Shown: piece after piece, positions 19,935-32,075 of the stretch
How positions within the stretch are numbered: the stretch's first letter is position 1
How the letters are laid out: every line of letters starts with the position of its first letter
Origin: Culex pipiens pallens
Lineage: Eukaryota > Arthropoda > Insecta > Diptera > Culicidae
DNA: 64,000 nucleotides
Direction: 5' to 3'
Assembly: GCF_016801865.2 (NCBI RefSeq)
Contig: NC_068939.1
Span: 67,481,283-67,545,282, forward strand
Program-made: the position numbers and the translations under genes
Notes under the pieces: model-generated
What the model was told of the DNA's origin: nothing
The model's input: the letters and a program-made list of their open reading frames with translations, nothing else
Database searches by the model: none

Positions 19935-20459
19935 GGTTTTGCTTAAACATTTTCAAATGGTTCACATTTTCCAATCGAAAAATTTACCTAAAAAGTATTT
20001 TGTGAATGAAATATTGATTATGTTATTATTTTAAAGAATTGGTTTGAGAAATTAATAAATTTCACTGATCTCTTCAAATTACACGAATTTCACGCTGTCC
20101 GCGAAATCGTGAAAATTCACTAACCTTAATTATATGGATTCAACGGTCTTATAAGGTGTCTAAGGTTAAATAAATATTTTAACACGGCTTGAAGGAATAG
20201 TATATTTAGGAATGTTAACTAAATCTCCTGTTAACTGTTTCTCCTGTCTCGTCAGAGGCGCTGGAGCAGAAATCCCACGTTAGAGGAAGGCCATGCTCCG
20301 GGGGGCGTAGTGCCAATAGTTTCGTTTTAACTAAATCTAAAATATGCATAGTAAAGTTCATAAAAGACTTTAAATTCAAACAGCTAATTGAAATTTTAAA
20401 TCCGCTTGGCGCCACTGGCACAAACCAAACAAAGTTATTAAGACCCTGGCAACTGGTCG

Positions 20460-21390
20460 CCTTTCGTAAACTAAATTAACCATTTGCCCGAACCTGCGCG
20501 CTAAAATACGCAAATTGTCACGCACGAGCGGCGACTCTTGAAAAGTGACGTCGTCTTAAAAAGAGCTGACTAGACCGCAGTCGCAACTGCTAACGATAAT
20601 AACCCACGGCTGGGTGACAGTGTGTGCCACCCGTTTCCAACCGGTCCCCAGACGGCGGCGCCGCCGGTGTGGCCGTGCCCAGGACCACTTTTGGCTCGTG
20701 CCACTCGCCGTTGAAGAATGCATCACGCGTCGTCACGGTGCTCCTCTCTCACTGCAGGCTGCCAAGTGGCACTAGTCGTCGCATTGATCGTCGATTTTCG
20801 CACACGTACAAAACACACATCCACATTTAGCTGTTTAACTTGGGAAAAAGTTGACAAGTTTGTCGCTGAAGGTGGTAAAAAGGACTTTGAGGGTTAATCC
20901 AACCTGTTTTAGCTACTTATTTGAATCAGTGAAACAATTAAAATTATAAACAGACTTTTGAAGCTTTTATAGTAAAAACATAACAAAATTCAGAAAAAAA
21001 AACTTTACCCCACTTCAACCCACGCTCGAATCAAGTCCACAGTCTGTGTGTAGTAACGCACCGAGGTGCGGGTTCGTGTTCATTAAAACATAAATTACGA
21101 TTATGGCAGTCTAATGATGGGTAAAATTATAATTGATACTCGTCGGCCGTTAATGAGTTGGGACAGCATGCCAGCCTGCGTCGGCTCTGAAAGGAACACG
21201 CATTGAGAGACAAAGTTGAAGCTGCAGCACTGGTGCTGACACTGACAGCCCAAGTGAATTCGTGACAAAATAATAAAGTCGTATGAATTGGGCTATTAAC
21301 CCTTGCAGTGTGATGGCACTTTTTGTCATGGAAGCGTGCAATATTGTTCACGATTAAGATGACTGCGTTCATGAACATTAAAATTTATTT
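20460..21390. other. Unique, less AT-rich island; possible regulatory DNA
   Basis: The segment stands out by higher GC (for example around 20640-20720) and by blocks with ATTA-type words (21085-21130), flanked by AT-rich repeats. No convincing open frame, splice pattern or element end is seen. It could be a conserved enhancer or an unrecognised promoter; this rests on composition only. Confidence 0.25.
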
Positions 21391-22439
21391 TTAATTGTTT
21401 GGAATACTTTATAAAGCAGCTTCATAAACTATAGTTGGAAGAACATCTCTTTGTCAAAACATTTTCAGTCACGTTCGGTACACTGATTTATTTGCTCCTG
21501 ATAGCCCCAGCAAAGAATTAAATTTAAAAAAAATCACTAGCATAGTGCAAAAGACATTCAAATTATCGTCTTAGCAATTCTTCGGACAAAGTTTAGGTTT
21601 GCATTTCTGATTTGACGGAAACTTTGTTAGTATTTTCCTAAGTCACAAGGAAGTCATTATGCATGATAAGTTTATCCCTATAGAACTCTGTGCAATTTTG
21701 GCTAACCCATACAAGGCTCCATAATTTTTTATTTTTTTCAGCTGTCCTTCCATACACCATTATTGATTAATGGTACGTAAGAATTGTAAAAGCTATATTT
21801 TTTAAAGAAACTTTTGGATCGATTTGGTGTATATGGCAACGTTGTTGTTATTAATAATAACTATTGAGAAAAAATAGGTTCACGAATTTTTTTTGCCGAT
21901 TTTTCAATCATTTTTTTTTGCGAAATTTGTTTTTTTTCTATACAAAGAATTTTTAGAAAATCAAATTTTTGGCTTTTGTTTTGAATGTTTAATCAAACTT
22001 GCATAAGAAATGTACTCAAATTTTTTTGATAAAGAGTAATTTTTACTGAAAAATCTAGTTTTATGATTTTCCAAAATCCATTCCCGATTTTTTTTTGGAA
22101 AAGAGCCAATGAGATAATGAGTAATTGAAGATAGAAATTCTGGTTGCTAAATAAAGCGAATGAAAGAAAAAAAAACAAGACAAATGAAGTTTGTTTAGTC
22201 TCATCCAAAAATGTCCACGTTTTCTGATGGAAAAATTTTCCTCAGCAACTAATAATCCAATTTCCGCATTCCCCACGACTTTGGATAGAGTCGAGGGGCA
22301 TAAACTTCAAATAATATTTGCAACGGCCTTAAAAATGAAAATCGAAGATTTTTTAACTTTCATTTTGTAAAGGGTATAAACTGATGAAAATATTCATTTT
22401 TTTCTAATGTGAAATTGACTCACACACACGAATTTGATG
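21391..22439. other. AT-rich intergenic sequence
   Basis: Nothing recognised: homopolymer-rich sequence with no gene or clear element end. Confidence 0.5.
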
Positions 22440-23560
22440 AAATCATCACTGTAAAATGGCATCTGCCACAACGGCTATAAAACCTATCAGCCAAAACCAA
22501 CATTAAAACCACTAAGTCGTAACTGCCTCCCCAGAACCCCGATAAACTTCTGTTGAAACCCAAAAGGACCTCCGCAAAAGGTTGTCACGGCCTATTTATA
22601 AAACCTACATAAGAGATCAAGGCATTACAACTGAATCCTAACAACATCCAAAGCCTTGATAAAACCTTTGTTAAAACCTATTCAGGAGTTAATGAAAAAT
22701 GCCATTTCATACGTCTTCAAACGTCTTATGCCAAAATAGGTTTTATTTTGGCAAAAAATAAGTCTTTGTTTTGCCAAATGATATGGAAATGGAGATGGTT
22801 TGCAAAAATGGCGATGATAAATTATAGATATTGGAGGTAATCAAAATAATTTAAAAGCTTATTTCTCGCAATTGGTGGCTCAAATTCAGCTGCGGTTGAA
22901 ATTTGATTGATAAATGTAGGGGAGATAAAGTCAAAATAATCAACTCGCTTCATAAAAACTCATTATTTGTAATCATTCTTTTTATTGATAAAAATATTTT
23001 AATGCAATTTTTTGAAAAATAAATCAAATTATTTATAAACATCTATCGCTATATATTTATTATCAGAAATTCAGCAGAAATGAGTGTTTTCGTCAAATTT
23101 AAATCAAATTTCTCAACCAAGATGGTGGTCAATCACATGCAATCAGAACACGCGTTTAGCGCCATATTTATGCACTGCTTATTGGCCGTGTTAAAAGCTC
23201 TCTCAGGAGCTTGTGGTGTTAATTAAGCTTTTTGCATGCCTCATGGCACTTGACAGCTAAAACATCCTTGGTTTTAAAGAAGCATGCGACAAAACCTATT
23301 GGCATGACATTGTCATTGGGTTTTCAAGACTTTATTAAAACTTTCATAAAACCTTATTGAAAGCCATTTAGCTGTTATTGTCTCAAGGTTTTAAAACGAG
23401 GCATAAACCTCTGTTAGAACCTATTAATTAGCTCTTGCTTATTGGTTGCGGTGAATGCCCAAATAAAATTATTGAGCAATCAAGATGCTACCATAAAACC
23501 TTAATAAAACTAGGTTATGGCTAGTTGGTTTAAAAATGTTACTTGGGAAGGCATCTCCCG
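22440..23560. repeat. Region with many dispersed AAAACCT motifs; probable degraded mobile element
   Basis: AAAACCT recurs at least eight times in the same direction (for example near 22480, 22608, 22664, 22676, 23291, 23354 and 23493), with inverted copies such as AGGTTTT at 23385. The right edge ends in GTTACTTGGGA, similar to the TGCTACTTGGG end at 30758-30768. A matching left end was not found, so the boundaries are approximate. Confidence 0.4.
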
Positions 23561-24289
23561 AGCAAAAATCTACACTAAAAAAATTCAAGCTCCAAGTCAA
23601 ATTGAGTTGATATCTGGATGAAAATCCTTTTTATTTGAGTTTTAAAAATTACGCTAGTTTTTCACTAAAATACCAAAAACTCTTTTTAGATATTAACTAA
23701 ATGAAATGCTTCATCTTTCATTTTGAATGTTGCAAATTTTTAGCACATGTCATTTTGTGGGAAATTAAATGCACTTTTCGAATCTTTGTTTTTGTTCCTT
23801 TCTGATAAACACATTTTCATTCATGTTGGTTAATGTTAATGTTGGTGTTAGTCGGTATCGTCTATTTGAACAATCCGGATAATTCTTCGGATATGTAGTG
23901 CTTTAGTTAAAGAAATAATTGTTCCAAAATGGATTTTGATGCAACACACAGCTGAAAGGAACTCCAAAACTCTGTTATGCACTTCAAAATAACTCATTGT
24001 ATCTTGATTATTCACCAATAAAACTCTTAATTTCTTAATTTCTAATATGTAGTGCTATTTATATAATGATCATTATATTTTTGAGCAAAAATATTTGTAC
24101 AATGTTGAAACTCGGTTCAGATGATATTTTTTTAAATATCCAAAATGTTAGTTAAATTAATTTTTTGATATTTTCTTACACTTTTCATTAAAAATTATAA
24201 ATTACAAAAACTGTATTTAAATCATTTTCTGGCAATTAAAAATGGAAGATTACAATGTAGAATCGTTATCAATCGAGTACGTTGAAATC

Positions 24290-24700
24290 TAGCGAAGCCC
24301 TTTTCAATTGTGAAGTCCTCACCACAATACACCCCGTCAAATAACCGATACAATTGCACGTAAAGGCCCAATTGATGGATTATTATACAATTGGCTTTTG
24401 TACAAATATTAATAGAGTCAACATCGACTCGTCGAGCTCCGCAACCGCAACATCATCAAACAGCAACAGCAGCAACAACATTATGACAGACAATTAAGTC
24501 GATGCCAGCAGTCAGTGTCGTCGTCCGTGTCCCGGGGTTCGGGCTGCACCAACGTGAGCAAAGTTTACTCTGCAATCATTCACACACAGCCAGACAAGCG
24601 GGCTCTGGGCGCGGAGACAGACAGCCCTTCAAGCCCCCACCCTCGCCATGGCACCTATTTTGGGTCTAGCCATATGATCTTGTGGTTTGCACACAAATAT
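24290..24700. other. Unique island; possible regulatory DNA
   Basis: A block with CAATTG and ATTA words, CAG/CAA-type repeats (24455-24480) and higher GC. No open frame with coding character. Suggested as regulatory only because of its contrast with the surroundings. Confidence 0.22.
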
Positions 24701-25009
24701 ACTGCCTGGTGAAATTGGCTGGCAGTGGTTTTCAATTTTTGAAAAAAGGGTAATTGAAACTCAGGCTTGTAAAATGTCGACCAAAAAAACTACCGTCACA
24801 TGCAAGCAGACCGTCGACGCAACACGGACAAAGAGAATGTCGCGACAACCGTCATGCAACATCTTCGCTTCGCACGTCACCGCTACGGTCTCGACTACAT
24901 GCTTCGCATGAACGTCGCGCGACGATCACAGCTACCCTCTGTGAAGTTCATAGGAATGACCATCGTGCGCGACCATCATCGAACAGTACGGGTATACAAG
25001 ATGGTGATT

Positions 25010-26015
25010 TTTGACCACGAAACATACCCGCATAGCATCAGTAAGTACGGTAGACTACTCAGCTGTTTTGTTAGGATGTTCTGGGTCATTCAAGAACTCC
25101 CTGGAGTTAAGATCTGAGGTTATACCGCCGTAACAAGAAAGAGGTCGACAATGCTTGACCACGAATCATACCCGCATAGCATCAGTGAGTATGGTAGAAT
25201 ACTCTGCTGTTATGTTGGGATGTTCGGGGTATTCCAAGGACTCCCTGGAGTTATGATCTGTAGGTCTACTGCCGTAATAAGTAAGAGGTCGGAGATTTTG
25301 GACCATGGATCATACCCGCATAGCATCAGTAAGTATGGTAGACTACTTTGCTGTTTTGTTAGGATGTTCTGGGTCATCCAAGAACTCCCTGAAGTTATGA
25401 TCTGTAGGTCTACCGCCGTAACAAGCAAGAAGTTGGCAATGTTGGACCATGGATCATACCCGCATAGCATCAGTGAGTATGGTAGAATACTCTGCTGTTT
25501 TGTTAGGATGTTCTGGGTCATTCCAGAACTCCCTGGAGTTATGATCTGAGGGTCTACCGCCGTAACAAGGAAGAGGTCGGCAATGCTTGACCACGGATCA
25601 TACCCGCATAGCATCAGTGAGTATGGTAGACTACTTTGCTGTTATGTTGGGATGTTCTGGGTATTCCAAGGACTCTTTGGAGTTATGATCTGTAGGTCTA
25701 CTGCCATAATAACATATCCAAAATAATATCATATCCGCATAGCATCAGTGAGTACGGTAGACAACTCTGCTGTTTTGTTAGGATGTTCTGGGTCATCCAA
25801 GAACTCCCTGAAGTTATGATCTGTAGGTCTACCGCCGTAACAAGCAAGAAGTTGGCAATGTTGGACCATGGGTCATACCCGCATAGCATCAGTGAGTATA
25901 GTAGACTACTCTGCTGTTATGCTGGGATGTTCTGTCTTCCTAGAAATCCCTGGAGTTATGATCTGTGGGTCTACCGTCGTAACAATAAGGTGGTCGGTTA
26001 TTTTTTTACACGGAT
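25010..26015 (+). repeat. Tandem array of seven 144-bp units
   Basis: The anchor CATACCCGCATAGCATCAG starts at 25023, 25167, 25311, 25455, 25599, 25730 (a shortened unit, 131 bp) and 25874. The period of 144 is a multiple of three, so spurious open frames run through several units on both strands. Units differ by point changes only. Confidence 0.93.
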
Positions 26016-26029
26016 AATACCGCATTGGT

Positions 26030-26215
26030 CCCACCCATGTGGATGCCGGACCGCGCACTGGACTAAAAATCAAGAGGTCGCCGGTTAAAATCCCGCGGTG
26101 GGGTATTCGACGCCTTCGCTCCATGCCATACCTTTGTACACTTAGGAACTCAGGGTGGCGAAGTTCTTGTAGTGGTTGATGCTAGCAATAGTGGCCGACA
26201 GCTATAAAGTCAACT
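26030..26215 (+). mobile_element. tRNA-derived SINE (same family as 57595-57835)
   Basis: Shares GGACCGCGCACTGGACT, AAGAGGTCGCCGGTT, ATCCCGCGG, CCATACCT/CCATACTT, CACTTAGGA and GTGGCCGACAGCTATAAAGT with the better copy at 57595. The B box is mutated (GGTTAAAATCC versus GGTTCGAATCC), so this copy is dead. It sits near the junction between the direct and inverted 144-bp arrays. Confidence 0.72.
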
Positions 26216-26468
26216 TCGGGTATGATCCTTGGTCCAAAATCTCCGACCTCTTGCTTGTTACGGTGGTAGACCCACTGATCATAACTCCAGGGAATTTTCG
26301 GATGACCCAGAACAACCCAACATAACAGCAGAGCAGTCTACCATACTCACTGATGCTATGCAGGTATGATCCGTGGTCAAACATTGCCGACCTCTTGCTT
26401 GTTACGGCGGTGGACTCACTGGTCTTAACTCCAAGAAGTTCTCGGATGACCCAGAACATCTAAGAACA
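26216..26468 (-). repeat. Inverted copies (about 1.75) of the 144-bp unit
   Basis: On the minus strand the unit reappears, with the same AGAGGTCGG, ACCA.GGATCATACC and CATAGCATCAGTGAGTATGG words seen in the direct array. Together with 25010-26015 it forms a large potential hairpin centred on the SINE. Confidence 0.85.
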
Positions 26469-26652
26469 CATTGATCTAATGTTCAACACCAACACCCAGG
26501 TTTGTTCTCAGACCACGTGGTCGACGTAACAATAGCAATTTCTTCATTTGCTGTTAATGTTTTTTTTTTTGGTAAACTTGGAAAGTTTACGCGATGCCAA
26601 CAACCACCCCCCCTTAAATCCACCCACTTTTCAAAATTATTACTTGGTTTCT

Positions 26653-26845
26653 CGACAATCCATAAACCACGTATACACCTACCATGTGGTAGGTGTCCAC
26701 GTGGTTTATTGGGGGGGGCGTTTAGCGATTGTCCAAGCTCCATACAAAAAATATTTGTTTTGTATGGAAGTTGTCCACGTGGGGGGAGGGGGGGGGGGTC
26801 TGAGATTTAAAAAAAGTGTCCACGTGGTTTATGGATGGTCCCTTA
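26653..26845. mobile_element. MITE with CCATCCATAAACCACGTGG ends
   Basis: The right end reads GTGTCCACGTGGTTTATGGA then TGGTCCC TTA. The left end carries ACAATCCATAAACCACGTA. The interior has a second CCATGTGGTAGGTGTCCACG stretch and poly-G runs. The outer ends and the flanking TTA resemble the ATCCATAAA-type Harbinger-like MITE at 18132. A degenerate right end is also seen at about 63817-63834. Confidence 0.48.
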
Positions 26846-27479
26846 TCTCAGTGCACTCAAACTTTTATTAACTGAAGCTTTTGTCAACAACAACACTCCC
26901 GTATAGGAACACAGGAACGACAACATTCGGCATGAATATCACCGTTGACCGTCAAAGACTACCGTCGTGCGACGAACGTAGTGTAGCGATGGTAGCGTGA
27001 CGGTTTTGGCTTGTATTTGCGACGACTTTCGCGCAACGCATCATCGACGGTCTCGTCACAAATGGTTACTGTGACGGTAGGTGCTGCACAGCATGAATGT
27101 CACAGAAAAAATGTCACTCGACGGTACATTTCACAGGCCTGATTGAAACTTAAACATTAAACTCACCTTTTTTTCGAATCGAACAAACATATTATAATAT
27201 TTATGATGTTTAAATTTGATTTGATTTTCCATGATTACTTTTAAATATTTCTTTAAAAAAAAGTTCAATTTGAAGCTTTGAAATCCACTGCCTTTGAACA
27301 TCACTTGGGATTCCCATCTGTGCAAACATAGACACACATACCCACCGACCGTCATCCCTGTGGCCACGAACCTGTTCCCTACCCGACGACGGCTTCGCAG
27401 GACTCAACAACAGGGCCAAACGGTACCAATCATCCCTCTGCGGCTCTTTTTGGATATTGCTTGTGTGTGTGTGTGTGTT

Positions 27480-27830
27480 CCACACCCGATGTGGTTCGGT
27501 GGTTTTCCGAATAAATAACGATCGTCATTCAGGCCAGCGAGACAGCTTTATGGGATGTTGTGTAAAACGTACAATTGTCATATTAATTATTCATTAGCGC
27601 CAATTATACATATGCCATGCCATGCCAGAGACACTTGGACGACGGCAAGCTGGTGTGTGGTTGTAGGCAAAAGAAAGTGATGGTGAAAGTCTTTCCACAA
27701 CTGTGTGCAATGCAGCTTGACAAACAGATTTGTTGCAACATTGTTGACACTTATGTTTTTGTGAGTAAAATTTGTGTTATTTTAAGTAGAACAATATTAT
27801 GTTATCAAACATAATAGTAACAAATTCAAT
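27480..27830. other. Unique island with dense ATTA/TAAT words; possible enhancer
   Basis: The block around 27530-27660 combines TATTAATTATTCATTAGCGC with a GATCGTCATTCAGG stretch and is not repeated elsewhere in the window. Homeodomain-type words suggest an enhancer, but there is no direct evidence. No gene is seen. Confidence 0.22.
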
Positions 27831-27927
27831 TAAACAAAAAACTCAACAGGTTCAACTAATAGGTTGTAGCTTTGTAGCATAATAATATTCTAGCTCTAAA
27901 GCATTACTCAATATAAAAAATATCAAT

Positions 27928-28040
27928 CCAGTATAGACTCGATTATACGAAGGAGACTTCAGATTAGAGCGTCTATTTTCCCGGGGTTACAAAAATCCCG
28001 GGAAACGTGAAAATTTCGATGTTTATTTTGGAAAATCCCG
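27928..28040 (+). mobile_element. Fragments: pogo-like MITE left end and a CCCGGG-rich repeat end
   Basis: 27934-27963 (AGACTCGATTATACGAAGGA) matches the left end of the MITE at 28890. Immediately after, TCCCGGGAAACGTG and AAAATCCCGGGATTTTT form a repeat related to the minus-strand block at 41880-41995. Both are fragments. Confidence 0.45.
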
Positions 28041-28889
28041 GGATTTTTTTGATTTTTGAAAAATTCTTCTGTTAATATTTTTCAAAAAAAGCGACTTCAA
28101 TGTTTTTATAAAGTGTGAGAATCAATAAAAAGCAGCATGTAAAAATCTTCAAGAAAATATACGATTTTTCTAATTTTAATGTGTTTAACATAAATATGTA
28201 CGTGTGGTAAATTAAAAAATGATCTTAGGTATTATTTGGATGAGAAAAAGCTATTTTTGTATCAAACTGTGTGGAAATTATACATTTCATAACAAATAAT
28301 TTATCTAAAACAAGTTTTACTGATTCCAGCTTTTAAACAAAAAGTATAGGTTTGAAAATCTGAACTACTCGTTTTTTTATTTCAAACTACTCAATGATTT
28401 AGAATATTTTTAGTTTTTAAATAAGTTTGCATTCTATGAGCACCTGAGCAATTCTCTGAGATTTCGGTCATTTGATTTTATTACATTTTTTAACCTTGCT
28501 GAAACTTTTTTGGTGCCTTCGGTATGCCCAAAGAAGCCATTTTGCGTCATTAGTTTTTCTGTATAATTTTCCATAAAAATTTGGCAGCTGTCAACACCAA
28601 AATTTTTTAAACAAGACTAACATTTCAAAAAGGCCGAACATTCAATATTACGCCCTTTTGAATTGTTGGCACTTTATGTCTTTTAAAACATATCAGAAAA
28701 TGAAAAAAACTTAAAAATAGTGATTTTTTCAAATCATTTCTTAGTGCCAAAAAGTGAAATTAAAAATCACTATAAAAATTTACCGTGTATCATTTTTTTT
28801 TCAGTGAACTCCGTATCCAACAACTTTGCACAAGACACCAAATCGATCAAAAAAATCCTTCAAAAGATAGAGATTTTTGAATTTTCATA

Positions 28890-29266
28890 CAGTCCAGACT
28901 CGATTATCCGAAGGCCTTGGAAAAATTTCACTTCGGATAATCGAATCATGAAAAAAAAAATTAGTTGTCTAATTTTTGATTGTCGAGCTTAAGTATGACC
29001 CCTCAACTACGTTAAAGTGATTTAGAATTTATTGTTTCCTTATGGCGGCCAATATGGCTGCGACGAAATATTGAAAAGTGCATTCAATTATCTAATAGGC
29101 AATTAACTATTTAAATTTGACTTAAACGGGGTCGCAGCAATAGAATTTGATGTTTAAAACAAGAAAAAGAAATAAAAACGAAAAAAAAAAAATGTTCATG
29201 ATTCGATTATGCGAAGTCCCATACAAACCTTCGGATAATCAAACTTCGGATAATCGAGTCTGGACT
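28890..29266. mobile_element. Pogo-like MITE (CAGTCCAGACTCGATTATCC ends)
   Basis: The left end CAGTCCAGACTCGATTATCC plus GAAG is mirrored at the right by CTTCGGATAATCGAGTCTGG plus ACT, with subterminal repeats of TTCGGATAATCGAA. A preceding TA fits a TA target site. A second copy is at 36936-37245, and fragments lie at 27934 and 48040. No transposase, so non-autonomous; CAG-starting ends with TA duplication are typical of pogo/Tigger relatives. Confidence 0.7.
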
Positions 29267-29267
29267 C

Positions 29268-30768
29268 CCAAGTAGCAAGTAAAAAATCGCTTTTTATTTT
29301 TTTGTTGAACAATTGCTGCTCAAGCGTTTTTATACGTTAATTATTGAACAAGTGTCATAAAATTTGGTCAATTGTTCTCATTTTGATCAGAAAACCATTG
29401 CTCAACATGGTTGTGTAACACAAATGCCAAATCTAGCAACAGATTACGAATAGTTCATTTCGAAGTTTATTTTGACTCAAATGGAACATGCTTGTAGAAC
29501 TCGAAAATCAAAATGACATTTGCAGACATGATGTTTCATTTCAGTTTGCTAAACATGATAACACAGTAGAATTGACCTCTGGCTTTGGATGGGATTTCAC
29601 GTAAACAAGTTGTTTATGTGTAGTTCGCGTTCGTGTTTTAAAAATCGAGCAAGAACATCTTGACGAAACAAGCAAGGATAGTTCTAAAAATAGAAACAGC
29701 TTATGTTCAAAAGAAGTTTTCGCAAACTGTTAGTGGACTTGGTAAAACCTAGATGACCGCAGACTTCTTATTTACGTTTAGGTCTGCTCATCCAACATAA
29801 CCCCTCGTGGAAAGAAGCAGACGCGCGCCCGGACTTGACCCTTGGAGTGATCTTGGGTTCGATACTTGCCCTGAGCATTCTTCATCAAAAAGGAAAACTG
29901 AAAGGCAGCACCGGGAACCAGCAGCAGTAGTAGAGTAGTATTTGCAAGCGATGTTAATCAGCACGCATACACAAAAGAAAAAAAATCCTCAAAGGCATAA
30001 TTAGGAAATTGAATAATTTTTATGGTTGATATTTTTTATCATCCATCATTCATATTATATTATATAATAAATTACAAAAACTAGTAGTTAAAGTATCGTA
30101 AAGTGACATTACACACAAATAAAGGATTAAATTAATAAAAAAAAACCTTTGAGCGAACACCTTGAACATATTTTATGAAAAGCCTGTTTAACATTCTTGT
30201 CTGCCACGAAATGTTCTTGGATGGTTATAAAAACGTTTTCCTAACTCCCTCCTGAATCTTAAAGGCAGATTGTTGTTAAACGGTTCTAACGACGTTATCC
30301 AACCCGGTTCAGAATCTTATAGTCAAGAGTTCTTATGACATGTTCAACAAACGTTCTCTATGCAAGAAGGACGTGCGCTGGTAAAACTTAATTAAACCAC
30401 GCACATTTCTAACAGGTTAAAAGATGTTCAACAACAGAAAAACGTGCGCTTTTTCCAGCGTTCAAGAGTTCTCAGGGACGTTGGGAAAACATAGTACCGT
30501 AATCTGGGGTGAATCGGGACTTCAGTCTGAATAGGGACAGCAGTTTCTAGAGCACTTCAAGCTTTTAAATTTGCAAATGGATGTACACATTTTGATGGCC
30601 TGAGTCTGTTCTAACCGAAACCAACCAGAAAAATCAAAATATTGTGCTCCAACATGGTTAAAACTGCTGTCCCAATTCGCCCCATGTGTCCCGATTGACC
30701 CCAGTTTACGGTAAATGAGTTCAACAACAAGTTCGGAAATCTTTTGGTAAACAAAGGGTGCTACTTGG
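29268..30768. mobile_element. Candidate 1.5-kb inverted-repeat element (CCCAAGTAGCA ends)
   Basis: CCCAAGTAGCA at 29268 is mirrored by TGCTACTTGGGG at 30758. Within it are repeated AACGTTCT/GTTCTT words in both orientations (30180-30480), a possible SINE remnant around 29800-29880 (GGGTTCGATA), and a MITE inserted at 30495-30713. Only 11-12 terminal bases match, so the whole-element call is tentative. Confidence 0.4.
30495..30713. mobile_element. TACCGTA-ended MITE, copy 1 (219 bp including TA ends)
   Basis: Ends TACCGTAATCTGGGGTGAAT (left) and TTGACCCCAGTTTACGGTA (right) are inverted, with TA as the presumed target duplication. The interior has GGGACAGCAGTTT and its inverse AAACTGCTGTCCC. 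Three further copies, two of them interrupted, lie at 58018-60408. Confidence 0.78.
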
Positions 30769-30974
30769 GGCTGTATATCATTTTTGTATGGACAGCTGCC
30801 ATATTTGCATGGAAAATTATATGGACAAACTAATGATGCAAAATGACACCTTTGGCACCAAAAAAGAGGCCGTGTTACGCTTCATACATTTTTTTTAAAT
30901 TTTTATGGAAATTTTGTCACGAGGGGGTCTAAAAATCCGATTTTTTGTCTTACGTAATAAAAGAACGCTCCTTT

Positions 30975-31255
30975 AGGTTAGATTACGCCTAGCACTCTTC
31001 TTGTCATTTATTAACATCTGTAGTGCGCCATTGCATCGGAATGCATTGAAACATTACAAGCGTTAAAGCGGCCAGGCCTACTGCGTTAAGTCGTATCGCA
31101 GAGACATGATTCGTTTGAATAGGGTTGAGTTTGAGCGCAGAATGTTCGAACAACAACACAATTTTGAATCGACAGGGGAGGAAGAGGCGTGGGACACACC
31201 ACCATACGCTCCTTGATTTGGTTGTATTCGTTGGGAGCACCATGCTAAGAAGTAA
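30975..31255 (-). mobile_element. Unclassified repeat (family shared with 42429-42790), 3' part
   Basis: On the minus strand it matches 42520-42795 closely, with the shared words ACGCAGTAGGCCTGGCCGC and GTTAATAAATGACAAGAAGA. The 5' part of the same copy lies at 32076-32180, so this copy is split by the LTR-element sequence between them. The AATAAA near the 3' end suggests a retroposed transcript or a LINE 3' end. Confidence 0.7.
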
Positions 31256-32075
31256 TAATACTTCAAATTATTATCTTTTTTCTAAATTTACAGTTTTCTC
31301 ATAGAAAAATCATACAAATATTGGAAAGTTGTGCATCAAACTGTTGGAAATATTTTTTCTCATCCGAATCCGGCATAAGTTATATAAAATTGCTGACTGT
31401 AAAAAAAATCGAAAAAAATTCATAGGGTCTTTGCTGCAAAACTTCTTTCGCCATTTTTAATCCACAACCAATTCACAATAGAGCCAAACTCGGGTACCAC
31501 GTCTCGCCTTTTTCCGAAAATGTTGAAAGCACGTGTAACCATCTCCCTATCATGTGAGCTATTTATTTTGCCTTACGTTTCAATGGTACTGTTAATAGGG
31601 TCCTAAAGCACAATGTAAATGTTTATGTACAACGGTGAAAACACGCTTAAAAGACCTTATTAAGACCACGGTTCGGTTAATATTATGTATTTGGTGTAGG
31701 TGGTTTTTCTCTGTTTTTTTTCTCGTTGAAGAACAGAAGGAGCAACCATTTGGAATTCAACAGACTAATGATTACTACCGAAGGGACCGAACGCTGTGTT
31801 CTCATTTCTACGATACAATTCAGCGGAGACTTAGATTTAAGAGTTAAAATACAAGTGATAGTTTTTAAGTTATCATTCATTCATAAATTATCGAAGGGGA
31901 GGATGTGGTATTCTAGATTAGCCGTGTGATGGCTGAATTAGTGTTGAGTTTAGGTAAACATGATTAAGCGTGTGAGCGCTCGAGAGAGGCAGTCAGTGTA
32001 CGAAGATGGTGGAATAAAGTGGTGCATTGCAAACCGCAACATTGTGTTTTACTTTTAAGCTTCAGGATATCACAG
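31256..32075 (+). mobile_element. Truncated LTR retrotransposon 3' end, inserted in an older repeat
   Basis: About 820 bp separate two halves of the repeat that is continuous at 42429-42790. The right edge is a plausible LTR (31904-32074), preceded by a purine-rich tract AAGGGGAGGA. No recognisable pol sequence remains upstream, and no 5' LTR is seen, so it is a truncated or deleted copy. Confidence 0.55.
31904..32074 (+). repeat. Probable LTR (171 bp)
   Basis: Starts TGTGGTATTC and ends GGATATCACA, which are imperfect inverted ends with the canonical TG...CA. A polypurine tract precedes it and GGAATAAAG near 32012 could be a polyadenylation signal. Only one copy is present. Confidence 0.55.

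Larger units (their letters stand above)
24765..27130. mobile_element. Candidate foldback element: degenerate long inverted ends enclosing direct and inverted 144-bp arrays
   Basis: The left flank (about 24765-25010) and the right flank (about 26925-27130, reverse-complemented) share a series of CG-rich words in the same order: CTACCGTCACA, AGACCGTCGA, ACCGTCA and CGTCGC.CGACG. Between them lie seven 144-bp units pointing right and about 1.75 pointing left, with a SINE near the centre of symmetry. The enclosed MITE at 26653-26845 would be a later insertion. The inner arrays are certain; treating the whole block as one element is inference. Confidence 0.42.

Noticed and set aside
25151..25614. 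Repeat-protein gene in the 144-bp array
   Set aside because: Frames are open on both strands because the period is a multiple of three; changes between units show no coding bias by eye.
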